This document shows, in pieces, positions 15,467 to 22,941 of a stretch of 39,304 nt of DNA. Under the pieces are notes generated by a model, which was given only the letters and a program-made list of their open reading frames with translations, searched no databases and was not told the origin of the DNA. The first letter of the stretch is position 1. Each line of letters begins with the position of its first letter. The translations under genes were made by a program, and so were the position numbers. The stretch is from CAYUIG01 sp964444685 (GTDB taxonomy: Bacteria; Gemmatimonadota; Gemmatimonadetes; Longimicrobiales; RSA9). The stretch lies in contig CAYUIG010000033.1 of the NCBI GenBank assembly GCA_964444685.1, forward strand, positions 1 through 39,304, written 5' to 3'.

Positions 15467-15960
15467 GAAGAGTTGTGTTGTGCGCGGCCGCGCTCGCGTT
15501 GGTAGTGGCGGGCGAGGCAGCGGCGCAGGACCGGCGCGGCATCGTGACGCTCGCCGCCGGCGCCGCCAACTACGATCTGTCGGGCACCGGCTGGGCGCCG
15601 GTCATTGCGGCGCGCGTCGGCCTGGCCTTCGGGCCATGGCTCATCCTCGAGCCGGGGATAACGTGGATGCGCTACGAGACGCAGGGCGACGATCCGACGA
15701 CGCTGCTGTTTCCCGAGGCGCAGCTCCAGCTCGAAATCCTGCGCGGGACCGTTCGGCCCTACATCGGTGCGGGTGCGGGCTTCGCCAATGCGAAGCACGG
15801 TGATGCCAGCGATTCGGATCTGACGATGTCCGTGTCGGCCGGCGTGCGTGCGCGACTCGACCGGGCCATCGGCTTCGTGGCGGAGGGGCGGCTGCGCAGC
15901 GTTGACCCCTTCACGGGCACCACCTTCGACCTGACTGGCGGCCTCAGCTTCGTCTTCTAG
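15463..15960 (+). CDS. Outer membrane beta-barrel protein
   Basis: 165 residues with a signal peptide (about 1-22, ending AAAQD). Alternating short amphipathic strands, including ILEPGITWMRYETQ, AQLQLEILRGTVRPYIGAGAGFANA, SVSAGVRARLDRAIGFVAEGRLR and FDLTGGLSFVF, end in a terminal Phe. This is the pattern of a small eight-stranded OmpA/OmpW-like barrel. It overlaps the permease gene by four bases (ATGA), so the two are co-translated. Its stop overlaps that of the convergent ilvA. A structural or porin role is a guess from the fold. Confidence 0.82.
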   Translation: MRRVVLCAAALALVVAGEAAAQDRRGIVTLAAGAANYDLSGTGWAPVIAARVGLAFGPWLILEPGITWMRYETQGDDPTTLLFPEAQLQLEILRGTVRPYIGAGAGFANAKHGDASDSDLTMSVSAGVRARLDRAIGFVAEGRLRSVDPFTGTTFDLTGGLSFVF

Positions 15961-17165
15961 ACGTCCTCTTCGACGGGCAGACCGTCGCGCTCGAAGAGGC
16001 GGATGATCTCCTCCACCTGATCGCGGCCGCGCGTCTCGAGGTGCATCACGATCTCGACGTCGCCGACCGAGATGTCGGCGAACGCGCGCCGGTGTGCGAT
16101 CTCGAGGACGTTCGCGCCCGCGCCGGCCACGAGCTCGGTGAGACGTGCGAGCTCGCCGGGACGGTCCCGCACCTTGATCATGAGGCGCGCGAGCCGCCCA
16201 TCCGCTACGAGGCCGCGACCGATGATCCGCTCGACCATGTTGATGTCGATGTTGCCGCCCGAGATGACGACCACGACGCGATCGTCCGCAGCGCAGGCGA
16301 TGTCGCCGTTCAGCAGCGCGGCCAGCGGTGCGGCGCCCGCACCCTCGGCCACGACCTTCTGCCGCTCGAGCAGCACGTGCACCGCATTGGCGATTCGTTC
16401 CTCCGACACGGCCACGATCGAATCCACGTGGCGCTCGATGATCGGAAACGTGCGTTCGCCGATGCGCTTTACCGCGATGCCGTCGGCAATCGTGTGCTGC
16501 GTTTCGATGTGCACGAGCTCGCCCGCCCTGCGTGATTCGAGTGCGGACGGTGCAGCGGCTGCTTCGACACCGACGATGCGTACGTCCGGTCTCGCGGCGT
16601 GCACGGCCGTCGCAATCCCCGAGATCAGCCCGCCGCCGCCGATGGGTACGACCAGCAGCGACAGATCCGGGATCTGCTCCAGCAGCTCGAGGCCGATCGT
16701 TCCCTGACCTGCGATCACGCGCTCGTCATCGAACGCGTGCACGAGCACACGGCCATCTTCCTCCTTGATGCGACGCGCCTCCTGCATCGCATCCGAGAGC
16801 GTAGCGCCGCGGAACGCGATGGTGGCGCCGAAGCGGCGCGTGTTCGCGACCTTGATGAGCGGTGTGCCCTCCGGCATGACGACGGACACGGGTATCCCGA
16901 GCCGCTGCCCGTGATACGCGACCGCCTGCGCGTGATTCCCCGCGCTCGCCGTCACGACCCCGCGCTCACGTTCCGCAGGTGAGAGATCCAGCAGCCGGTT
17001 CAGCGCACCGCGGTCCTTGAACGAACCGGTGCGCTGGAGGTTCTCGAGCTTGAGGTGGAGCGAGCAGGGAAGCAGGCCGTCGAGTCCGAGCGCGCGGATG
17101 CACGGTGTCTCGACGATGCCGTCGGCGATGCGTTCTCTGGCGGATAGGATCTCTTCAGGTGTCAT
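15957..17165 (-). CDS. ilvA: Threonine ammonia-lyase (threonine dehydratase) with ACT-like domain
   Basis: A PLP enzyme converting threonine to 2-oxobutanoate and ammonia, the entry to isoleucine synthesis. 402 residues, the usual length of the short bacterial type. PLP lysine Lys50 lies in RTGSFKDRGALNRL, the substrate loop is TASAGNHAQAVAYHG, and the phosphate loop is VVPIGGGGLISGIA. A C-terminal ACT-like domain (about 325-402: LMIKVRDRPGELARLTELVAGAGANVLEI) fits allosteric control. ATG at 17165 is preferred; an in-frame ATG at 17216 falls within the edge of a repeat element. Biosynthetic (ilvA) and catabolic (tdcB) forms cannot be told apart with certainty. Confidence 0.9.
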   Translation of the reverse strand: MTPEEILSARERIADGIVETPCIRALGLDGLLPCSLHLKLENLQRTGSFKDRGALNRLLDLSPAERERGVVTASAGNHAQAVAYHGQRLGIPVSVVMPEGTPLIKVANTRRFGATIAFRGATLSDAMQEARRIKEEDGRVLVHAFDDERVIAGQGTIGLELLEQIPDLSLLVVPIGGGGLISGIATAVHAARPDVRIVGVEAAAAPSALESRRAGELVHIETQHTIADGIAVKRIGERTFPIIERHVDSIVAVSEERIANAVHVLLERQKVVAEGAGAAPLAALLNGDIACAADDRVVVVISGGNIDINMVERIIGRGLVADGRLARLMIKVRDRPGELARLTELVAGAGANVLEIAHRRAFADISVGDVEIVMHLETRGRDQVEEIIRLFERDGLPVEEDV

Positions 17166-17208
17166 GGTCTTGAGAATGGGTGTGCCTTCGCGGCTCCGCC
17201 AGTCTGCG

Positions 17209-17338
17209 AAATTCATTCACCGCAGAGGCGCAGGGAACACAGAGCCACTCCACGCCGCCCAAGAAATGAATTTGAACATCTCGTGGACGGGTGGGTCGGG
17301 GCTCTGCGCTCTCTGCGCCTCCGCGGTGAAATGAATTT
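17209..17338. repeat. 130-bp inverted-repeat element (CACCGCGGAG type)
   Basis: Terminal arms of about 38 bp: left 17209-17246, right 17300-17338. They are imperfect reverse complements, differing by one indel and about five substitutions, and each begins AAATTCAT followed by TCACCGC. The centre is about 53 bp. The right end abuts the stop codon of the DNA ligase gene and the left end lies in the leader of ilvA. A second element with related arms is at 28494-28599. There is no transposase, so it is a MITE- or REP-like non-autonomous repeat. Confidence 0.85.
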
Positions 17339-18885
17339 CAGCTTGAAGAGAGCGACCGCAGGTGGATGGCCCGGACCGTGTCGATCGTATCGGCATCGGC
17401 AGCGCGCTTGTCCGGACGGTAGCCCTTCACGCGCGCGAAACGGAGCGTCACACCGCCCGGGTATCGCGAACTGGCCTGCACCTCGTTGAACGCGATCTCG
17501 ACGACAAGCTCGGGCTTCACGTGCACGACATGGCCCTCGCGGCCTATCTCCAGCTCGAGGAGCCGCTTCGTCTGCCACTCGAGCAGCGCATCGGTCAGAC
17601 CCTTGAACGTCTTGCCCAGCATCACGAAGCCGCCGTTCTCCGGGTCGCGCGCGCCGAGGTGCAGGTTGGACAGCCAGCCGGTGCGGCGGCCGTGGCCCCA
17701 TTCGGCGGCGAGCACGACGAGGTCGAGCGTGTTCGCGCGCTTCACCTTGATCCAGCCGCGGCCGCGCCGGCCGGCCTCGTAGGAGGCGTCGAGTGATTTC
17801 GCGAGTACACCTTCGTGGCCGGCGGAGGTCGCGGCATCGAGGAACGTCGCGGCGCTCTCCGGATCGGCCGCGATGATGCGCGGTATGCGCAACGCAGCGG
17901 GCAGTGCGTCATCGAGCGCGGCGAAGCGATCGCGTGCGGCGCGGTCGAGCAGCGTGTCGTCATCGACGCGCAGCACGTCGAAGAAGAACGCGGACAGCGG
18001 CAGCCGCGTGCGCAATTCAGCGACATCGAGGCGGCGGCCGAAACGTCGCATGGTCTCCTGGAAGGGGAGCGGCGTGCCGTCCGGCCGCAGCGCAATGGCC
18101 TCGCCGTCCAGCACCAGCTCGCGCGCGGGCAGTGCGCGCACCGCTTCCACGATCTCGGGGACCGCCGGCGTTACGTCGTTGAGCAGGCGCGAGTAGATGC
18201 GCACGTCATCACCGGAGCGGTGCACCTGGATGCGCGCGCCATCCAGCTTGTACTCGACCGCGGCCTCGCCCAGGCGATCCATCGCTTCGGACACGTCGTC
18301 GGCCGATGCCGCGAGCATCGGCTGGAGCGGGCGGAAGAGCTGGAGGTCGATCGCGTGCAGTCCGGTGACGCCGTCCTCGAATGCGCGGCGCGCGGTGAGT
18401 GTGAGATCGCCGGAGAGCATGAGGGCGCGGCGCACGTCGGCTACGGGAACATTGGCCGCGCGCGCGATCGCGTCGACCATCACGCCCTCCTGCGCACCCT
18501 GCCGCAGCTCGCCGAAAATCAGCCGGCCGAGGAAGTCCTGCTCTTCGCGTGTGGCGCGCAGCAGCAGCTCGTGCAGGAGTTTCTGGCGACGGTTCGTGGA
18601 ACCCGCGCCGGCTTCGGCCGCCATCGCGGTGAACGCGGCATCCACGTCGTGCAGCTCGAGCGACGGCTCGCTCGCCGATTCCCCGGGCCAAGCGGCGCGG
18701 ATCGCAGCGGGACCGACGCCGATGCGGCCCTGCGGAACCACACCGCTCAGGTACGCCACGGCCAGCGGCGCTTCCCTCGGGCCGAGCGCCCGCAAACGCT
18801 CCGCGAGCAGACGGATCTTCTCCAGGCGGCCGGAGGTGGCCGCTACGCGGCCGGATGTCTCGACGACGACGGCAAGGGAAAACAT
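17338..18885 (-). CDS. lig: ATP-dependent DNA ligase
   Basis: Seals nicks in duplex DNA by way of a lysyl-AMP intermediate. 515 residues with three domains: N-terminal DNA-binding (about 1-185), adenylation (about 186-390) and OB-fold (about 395-515). The motif I lysine is Lys213 in VEYKLDGARIQVHR. Other motifs are LVLDGEAIALRPDG (motif III region), EGVLAKSLDASYEAGRRGRGWIKVKR (motifs IV-V) and RFARVKGYRPDK at the C-terminus. The layout is that of archaeal/actinobacterial ligase I-like enzymes, not the NAD-dependent LigA, so it is probably an accessory repair ligase. No Ku or LigD partner lies nearby. Confidence 0.93.
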   Translation of the reverse strand: MFSLAVVVETSGRVAATSGRLEKIRLLAERLRALGPREAPLAVAYLSGVVPQGRIGVGPAAIRAAWPGESASEPSLELHDVDAAFTAMAAEAGAGSTNRRQKLLHELLLRATREEQDFLGRLIFGELRQGAQEGVMVDAIARAANVPVADVRRALMLSGDLTLTARRAFEDGVTGLHAIDLQLFRPLQPMLAASADDVSEAMDRLGEAAVEYKLDGARIQVHRSGDDVRIYSRLLNDVTPAVPEIVEAVRALPARELVLDGEAIALRPDGTPLPFQETMRRFGRRLDVAELRTRLPLSAFFFDVLRVDDDTLLDRAARDRFAALDDALPAALRIPRIIAADPESAATFLDAATSAGHEGVLAKSLDASYEAGRRGRGWIKVKRANTLDLVVLAAEWGHGRRTGWLSNLHLGARDPENGGFVMLGKTFKGLTDALLEWQTKRLLELEIGREGHVVHVKPELVVEIAFNEVQASSRYPGGVTLRFARVKGYRPDKRAADADTIDTVRAIHLRSLSSS

Positions 18886-18941
18886 GCGACGAAGCTGACG
18901 CGTCTACGTCGCCCCGACAAGCGGGCGCCGGTCAGGCGATG

Positions 18942-19041
18942 NNNNNNNNNNNNNNNNNNNNNNNNNNNNNNNNNNNNNNNNNNNNNNNNNNNNNNNNNNN
19001 NNNNNNNNNNNNNNNNNNNNNNNNNNNNNNNNNNNNNNNNN
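18942..19041. other. Scaffold gap (100 N)
   Basis: Exactly 100 unknown bases. The gap removes the 3' part of the gene that starts at 19315; its true length cannot be known from here. Confidence 0.98.
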
Positions 19042-19315
19042 GCGCATGCACGAAGTCCGCGGCATCGTCACGCACGACCTCGATCCCGGGCGTTGCGGCG
19101 AGCGTGCGGGAGAACACGACGTCGCGTACGCCGGGATAGGGAGAGCCCGCCACCTCGAACGTGCGGCGGCCCATCAGCACGGTGTCGATCGTCGCCCAGT
19201 ACGCATGCGAGAGCGACTGCACATCGTCGCTCCAGTGCAGCCTGTCGACCCCATCGTCCGGAGTCGCGATGAAGCCATCCAGGCTGCACCCGGCGCCCCA
19301 GGTCACCGTGCGCAT
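19042..19315 (-). CDS. Dihydrofolate reductase family protein, 3' end lost in gap
   Basis: The first 91 residues of a RibD C-terminal/DHFR-fold oxidoreductase. Visible are CSLDGFIATPDDGVDRLHW at the N-terminus, the cofactor-site segment TIDTVLMGRRTFEVAG and VVFSRTLAATPGIEVV. The family is usually 170-200 residues, so about half is missing. It starts directly after the stop of the paralogue at 19316 (TAG then ATG, no spacer), so the two are one operon and look like a tandem duplication. The substrate is unknown; such proteins are NADPH-dependent reductases by family. Confidence 0.85.
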
Positions 19316-19888
19316 CTACGCGGCGGGCAAACGGCTCGCGCTCTTCTTCGACTTCGACGCGCGCCGCGACTTCGCGGCTGGCTTCACCACATACTCGAGC
19401 GACACGATGCCACTCTTCCGGTACACTCGGTGCTGCGTCAGCTCCAGCCGCGCGCGTGCGGCCGGCGATGGAAGGAGCGGGATGCCACCGCCGAGCAGGA
19501 CGGGCACCAGCGCCACGCTCACCACATCGACCTGGTTCAGCGCCAGCAGACTCCGGAACAGCTCGCCGCCGCCGAACAGCCAGACGTCCTTGCCGGGCTC
19601 CGCGCGGAGGGCATGGAGCCTCTCGACTATGTCGTCTGAAACGATCTCCACGCCCCGATGCTCCGATGGGTTCAGCGTGCGCGAGAACACGAGCGTCTTC
19701 ATCCCGCTGCCGCCGCCGCCGCCCCCGGACATGGCGTACGTCTTCCGCCCCATCAGCGCGGTGTCGTACCGCCCCATGATCTCCCCGAAGTCGATCTCCG
19801 GGTCCATCGTGATCCAGTCGTACTCCCCGTTCGGTCCCGCGATGTAGCCGTCCAGACTGCATGCCACCGAGTACTCGATCCGTCGCAT
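19316..19888 (-). CDS. Dihydrofolate reductase family protein
   Basis: 190 residues with the RibD_C/DHFR fold: CSLDGYIAGPNGEYDWI near the start, RYDTALMGRKTYAMSG (NADPH region), KTLVFSRTLNPSEHRGVEIV, KDVWLFGGGELFRSLLALNQVDVVSVALVPVLLGGGIPLL and LEYVVKP. A stretch of six glycines follows the MGRKTY segment. The C-terminus has a basic tail of about 22 residues rich in Lys, Ser and Ala, not usual for the family. ATG at 19888 has GAGGAGG at good spacing; the in-frame ATG further upstream lacks this. The gene is transcribed away from the TetR gene at 20013 and is probably controlled by it. Confidence 0.88.
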   Translation of the reverse strand: MRRIEYSVACSLDGYIAGPNGEYDWITMDPEIDFGEIMGRYDTALMGRKTYAMSGGGGGGSGMKTLVFSRTLNPSEHRGVEIVSDDIVERLHALRAEPGKDVWLFGGGELFRSLLALNQVDVVSVALVPVLLGGGIPLLPSPAARARLELTQHRVYRKSGIVSLEYVVKPAAKSRRASKSKKSASRLPAA

Positions 19889-19954
19889 CGCGACCTCCTC
19901 GGCTGGGGATGCACCCGCGGCCGGGCTGGCGCGCCCGGTCCTCATGGTGAATAC

Positions 19955-19967
19955 TAAACGACGGTTA
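19955..19967. promoter_or_regulatory. Operator-like site 1 in the tetR/DHFR intergenic region
   Basis: Imperfect palindrome TAAACG-a-CGGTTA with 5 of 6 pairs matching. It shares the half-site ACTAAACGA with site 2 at 19982-19997 and lies between the divergent tetR and reductase genes. Confidence 0.5.
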
Positions 19968-19978
19968 ACTAATGGCCA

Positions 19979-20007
19979 AGACTAAACGAGCATTTAGAAA
20001 CCGTCAA
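19979..20007 (-). promoter_or_regulatory. Candidate promoter of the reductase operon
   Basis: On the minus strand, TTGACG (20007-20002), a 17-bp spacer and TAGTCT (19984-19979). The -35 match is good, the -10 weak. Operator-like site 2 falls almost wholly in the spacer, as expected for a repressed promoter. Confidence 0.45.
19982..19997. promoter_or_regulatory. Operator-like site 2 in the tetR/DHFR intergenic region
   Basis: CTAAACG-ag-CATTTAG, with 6 of 7 pairs matching between the arms. It lies 16 bp upstream of the tetR start and within the spacer of the candidate reductase promoter, so one repressor dimer could silence both directions. Confidence 0.55.
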
Positions 20008-20012
20008 GAGGG

Positions 20013-20612
20013 ATGAGTCCGAGGCCGAGGAAGGTAAGCGACGAGCAGGTCTTCGGGGCGGCGTACCGTGTGATGCAGCGGGCGGGGCCGGGGGAGCTGA
20101 CGCTGGCGGAGATCGCGCGCGAGGCGGGGGTGACGGCGAGCGCGCTGGTGCAGCGGTACGGCTCGAAGCGCGCGCTGATGCTGCGGCTGTTCGAGGGTGC
20201 GGCCGAGGGAACGGAGGCGCTGTTCGCGAGTCTGAGGAAGGGTCGGCGCTCGCCGCTGGCGGTGGTGCGTGCGTACGCGGACTGCATGGCGTCGATGGCG
20301 TCGACGCCCGCGGGCCTGGCGCATCACCTGTCGTACCTGCAACTGGATTTTACGGATCCGGAGTTTCACGAGCATTCGCGGGCGCAGGCGCGTGCGTCGC
20401 GGGATGGAATCCGCACTTTGCTCGACGAAGCGGTGGCGGTCGGAGAGCTGAAATCCAAAACGGATACGAAGTCGCTGGCGCGGCTGGTGGAGGCGGTGAT
20501 CGGCGGGTCGTTGCTGTCCTGGGGCTTCCATCAGGAGGGGCCGGCACAGTCGTGGATGCGGCAGGATCTGCGGGTGGCGCTGCGGCCGTACGTTCGGCGG
20601 GGTCGGCCCTGA
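20013..20612 (+). CDS. TetR family transcriptional regulator
   Basis: 199 residues. The N-terminal helix-turn-helix (about 10-58) reads SDEQVFGAAYRVMQRAG, LTLAEIAREAGVTASALVQRYGSKRALMLRLF, the standard TetR pattern. The C-terminal ligand domain (about 75-195) is alpha-helical and not assignable to a subgroup. It is divergent from the tandem reductase genes, with two related palindromes in the 124-bp intergenic region, so it probably represses them and itself. The ATG at 20013 follows a purine run with almost no spacing, so ribosome binding may be weak or the message short-leadered. Confidence 0.92.
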   Translation: MSPRPRKVSDEQVFGAAYRVMQRAGPGELTLAEIAREAGVTASALVQRYGSKRALMLRLFEGAAEGTEALFASLRKGRRSPLAVVRAYADCMASMASTPAGLAHHLSYLQLDFTDPEFHEHSRAQARASRDGIRTLLDEAVAVGELKSKTDTKSLARLVEAVIGGSLLSWGFHQEGPAQSWMRQDLRVALRPYVRRGRP

Positions 20613-20632
20613 GGCGCTCGATGGAGATAGGC

Positions 20633-20715
20633 GAGTCGGGGGTCGGGAGTCGAGGGTTGTAGCCCCGCCGTTCCTCGGGTCCCGACTCCCGACTCCCGAG
20701 TCTCGACTCCGAGAC
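20633..20715. repeat. Inverted heptad-type repeat (GAGTCGG / CCGACTC)
   Basis: A run of 7-bp units (GAGTCGG, GGGTCGG, GAGTCGA) at 20633-20656 faces a run of complementary units (CCCGACT, CCCGACT, CCCGAGT, CTCGACT) at about 20680-20710. The two can fold into a long GC-rich hairpin with a loop around 20657-20677. It lies 21 bp after the tetR stop and could stop transcription before the WYL operon. It resembles the GAGTCTG heptads elsewhere in the window. Confidence 0.75.
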
Positions 20716-20765
20716 TGTCAGAGGGGTCCGCGATATTCGACGGAGTTTCCCAGCAGGAGGATGGA

Positions 20766-21851
20766 TTGCCGGAGATCACGAAGCTGCAGCGGTGGCTGGA
20801 TCTGATTGCGTACCTGGTCGGGCGCAAGCTGCCGGTCCCGGTCGAGGAGTTGATGCGGGAGATCCCGGCGTATGCGGCGAAGGCCGGGGACCCGACGTCG
20901 GAGGCGACGGCGCGGCGGACGTTCGAGCGGGACAAGGACGAGCTGCGCCGGGCGGGGATACCGATCCGTACGGTCCGGTACTCGATCAACTTCGGCCTCG
21001 AGCAGGTGGATGGGTACCGGGTGGACAGCCGGGACTTCTACCTGCCGTACCTGCGTCTCCTCGGGCAGGAAGGCCGGGTACCGCAGGGGGCGGTGGAGCT
21101 GGGCGAGGGGGAGGCGAAGCTGGCGGTGGAGGCGCTGCGGCGGGTGTCGGAGGTTCCCTCGTTCCCGCTGGAGGGGGAGGCGCGGTCCGCGCTGCGGAAG
21201 CTGACGTTCGATCTGGCGCCTGTGCCGGAGGCGGGAGCGGAGCCGCAGTTCATCCGCGCGGAGCCGGAGAGTGTGGAGCTGCGTGCGCGGCTGCGGCAGC
21301 TGTCGAATGCGGTAGTATCGCGGAAGCGCGTGACGTTCACGTATCACGGAATCCATCGAGGGGAGGAGACGGAACGGGATGTAGCGCCCTACGGGCTGTT
21401 GTATCAGAAAGGTCACTGGTACCTGATCGGCCACGACAGGCTGCGCGAGGACGTGCGGGTGTTCCGGGTCGCGCGCATGGAGAACGTGGAGATGAATCGG
21501 GGGAGGATGTCGGAGCCGGACTTCGAGCCGCCGGAGGACTTCAGCCTGGACCGTTACGTGGGGCGCGAGGCTTGGGAGCTGGGCGATGATCCGCCGGTGC
21601 GAGCGGAGGCGCTGTTCCGCTTTCCGCGGTCGGTGTGGGCGGAGCGCAACGGCTATGGCGTCATGGTTCGCGAAGAGGAGGGAGGTGCGGTAGTGCGTGC
21701 GTTCGATGTGCAGCAGGTCGGTCCCTTCCTGCGCTGGCTGCTGGGATTTGCCGGAGACGTGGAGCTGCTCACACCCGAATCGATGAAGGACGAACTTCGC
21801 AGGCTCGCAACCGAAGTCGCGCGTCGGCATGGAGGTGCGCATGCCGGCTGA
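20766..21851 (+). CDS. WYL domain transcriptional regulator, PafB-like
   Basis: 361 residues. An N-terminal winged helix-turn-helix (about 1-65: LQRWLDLIAYLVGRKLPVPVEELMREI, ARRTFERDKDELRRAGIPI) is followed by a WYL domain (about 175-250: KRVTFTYHG, ERDVAPYGLLYQKGHWYLIGHDRLREDVRVFRVARM) and a WCX-type C-terminus (about 275-355). The start is TTG at 20766 with AGGAGG at 20755-20760; the ATG at 20761 is out of frame and soon hits a stop. The second WYL gene overlaps its end. In Actinobacteria such pairs form PafBC, the mitomycin-type DNA damage activator; whether this pair does the same job is inference. Confidence 0.88.
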   Translation: MPEITKLQRWLDLIAYLVGRKLPVPVEELMREIPAYAAKAGDPTSEATARRTFERDKDELRRAGIPIRTVRYSINFGLEQVDGYRVDSRDFYLPYLRLLGQEGRVPQGAVELGEGEAKLAVEALRRVSEVPSFPLEGEARSALRKLTFDLAPVPEAGAEPQFIRAEPESVELRARLRQLSNAVVSRKRVTFTYHGIHRGEETERDVAPYGLLYQKGHWYLIGHDRLREDVRVFRVARMENVEMNRGRMSEPDFEPPEDFSLDRYVGREAWELGDDPPVRAEALFRFPRSVWAERNGYGVMVREEEGGAVVRAFDVQQVGPFLRWLLGFAGDVELLTPESMKDELRRLATEVARRHGGAHAG

Positions 21852-22878
21852 TCCGGCGGAAGTCCGGCTTCAGCGACTGCTCCAGATCATCCCGCTCGCA
21901 TGTCGCGACGGTGGCATCACGATCGACGAGCTGGCGAGTCAGCTCGGCTGCGAGCCGTCCGATGTTATGAGCGACCTGGAGGAGGCGACCGCGCGCGAGT
22001 ACTACTGGCCGGCCGGGAGCGTGGATGCCTTCCAGATCGCGGTCGACGGCGACCGTGTTCAGATCTGGACGACCGGTCAGTTCCGCCGTCCGTCGCGCCT
22101 GGCGCCGCTCGAGGCGCTCGCGCTGGGGCTGGCGCTGCGCGCGCTCGCAGCGGAGTCCACGCCGGAGCGCCGGGAGGAGGTTCTCGCGCTGGCGCTGCGT
22201 CTCGAACGGGAGCTCACCGCGCCGCCTATCTGGGAGGTTGCGGAGCGGATGCCTGCATATGACGTGCGTGAGTCGCGTGCCGATTACGTGTCTGCGATGC
22301 GTGCGCGCTTCGCCGAACCACCGGCCGAGCACGATGCGATGGTACCGCCAGCGCCGCCGCCGACCGTCGATGATGTCCTGGCGGAGGCGGTCGAGCGGCA
22401 TCGCCGCTGCGTGATCGTGTACCTGAAGCCGAGCGATGCGATGCCTTCCGAGCGTACGATCGCGCCGTACCGGCTCGTGTACTCGGCGGGCCAATGGTAC
22501 ACGATCGCGCGTGACGAAGTGCGCGCATCCGTACGCATCTTCCGCCTTGACCGGATCCTCGAGGCGCATCTCACGGCCGATCGGTTCGAGGTGCCGGACG
22601 ACTTCGATCCGCGCGACTACACGACGGCGGATGGTGCGCCGTTCGCCGCGGCGGAGCCGGCTACGGTGCGCGTACGCTACTCGCCCGTCGTCGCGCGCTG
22701 GGTGGCCGAGGCCGTGGGTGTTGCGCCTGCTTCGGACGGGACGCTCGTGCTCGAGCATCCGGTCGCGGACGAGGACTGGCTGGTGAGGCACGTTCTCCGC
22801 TACGGCGGTGAGGCCGAAGTCGTCGAGCCGCTGGAGCTGCGCGGCGTCGTGGCGGCGGCGGCCCGGCGCATGGCCTGA
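21841..22878 (+). CDS. WYL domain transcriptional regulator, PafC-like
   Basis: 345 residues. It has an N-terminal HTH-like region (about 5-60, LQRLLQIIPLACRDGGITIDELASQLG), a WYL core (about 190-260: CVIVYLKPSDAMPSERTIAPYRLVYSAGQWYTIARDEVRASVRIFRLDRI) and a C-terminal WCX-like domain. It overlaps the preceding gene by 11 bp. ATG at 21841 is chosen because GGAGG (21831-21835) sits five bases before it; an ATG at 21829 would add four residues. The coupled pair probably acts as a heterodimer, as PafB and PafC do. A strong hairpin follows 23 bp after the stop. Confidence 0.88.
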   Translation: MPADPAEVRLQRLLQIIPLACRDGGITIDELASQLGCEPSDVMSDLEEATAREYYWPAGSVDAFQIAVDGDRVQIWTTGQFRRPSRLAPLEALALGLALRALAAESTPERREEVLALALRLERELTAPPIWEVAERMPAYDVRESRADYVSAMRARFAEPPAEHDAMVPPAPPPTVDDVLAEAVERHRRCVIVYLKPSDAMPSERTIAPYRLVYSAGQWYTIARDEVRASVRIFRLDRILEAHLTADRFEVPDDFDPRDYTTADGAPFAAAEPATVRVRYSPVVARWVAEAVGVAPASDGTLVLEHPVADEDWLVRHVLRYGGEAEVVEPLELRGVVAAAARRMA

Positions 22879-22901
22879 TTCACACGGTCTTCCTGTGATG
22901 T

Positions 22902-22932
22902 GGGGCGGCTCTGCGCTGAGCAGAGCCGCCCC
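22902..22932. terminator. Bidirectional hairpin between convergent genes
   Basis: Perfect 13-bp stem GGGGCGGCTCTGC / GCAGAGCCGCCCC with a 5-base loop, placed between the WYL operon stop (22878) and the stop of the convergent VWA gene (22942). No T-tract follows on either strand, so it fits an I-shaped terminator serving both directions. Confidence 0.75.
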
Positions 22933-22941
22933 GTTGCGTTG

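Noticed and set aside
17209..17338. An insertion sequence
   Set aside because: Too short for any transposase and no transposase gene is in the window; only a non-autonomous inverted repeat can be supported.
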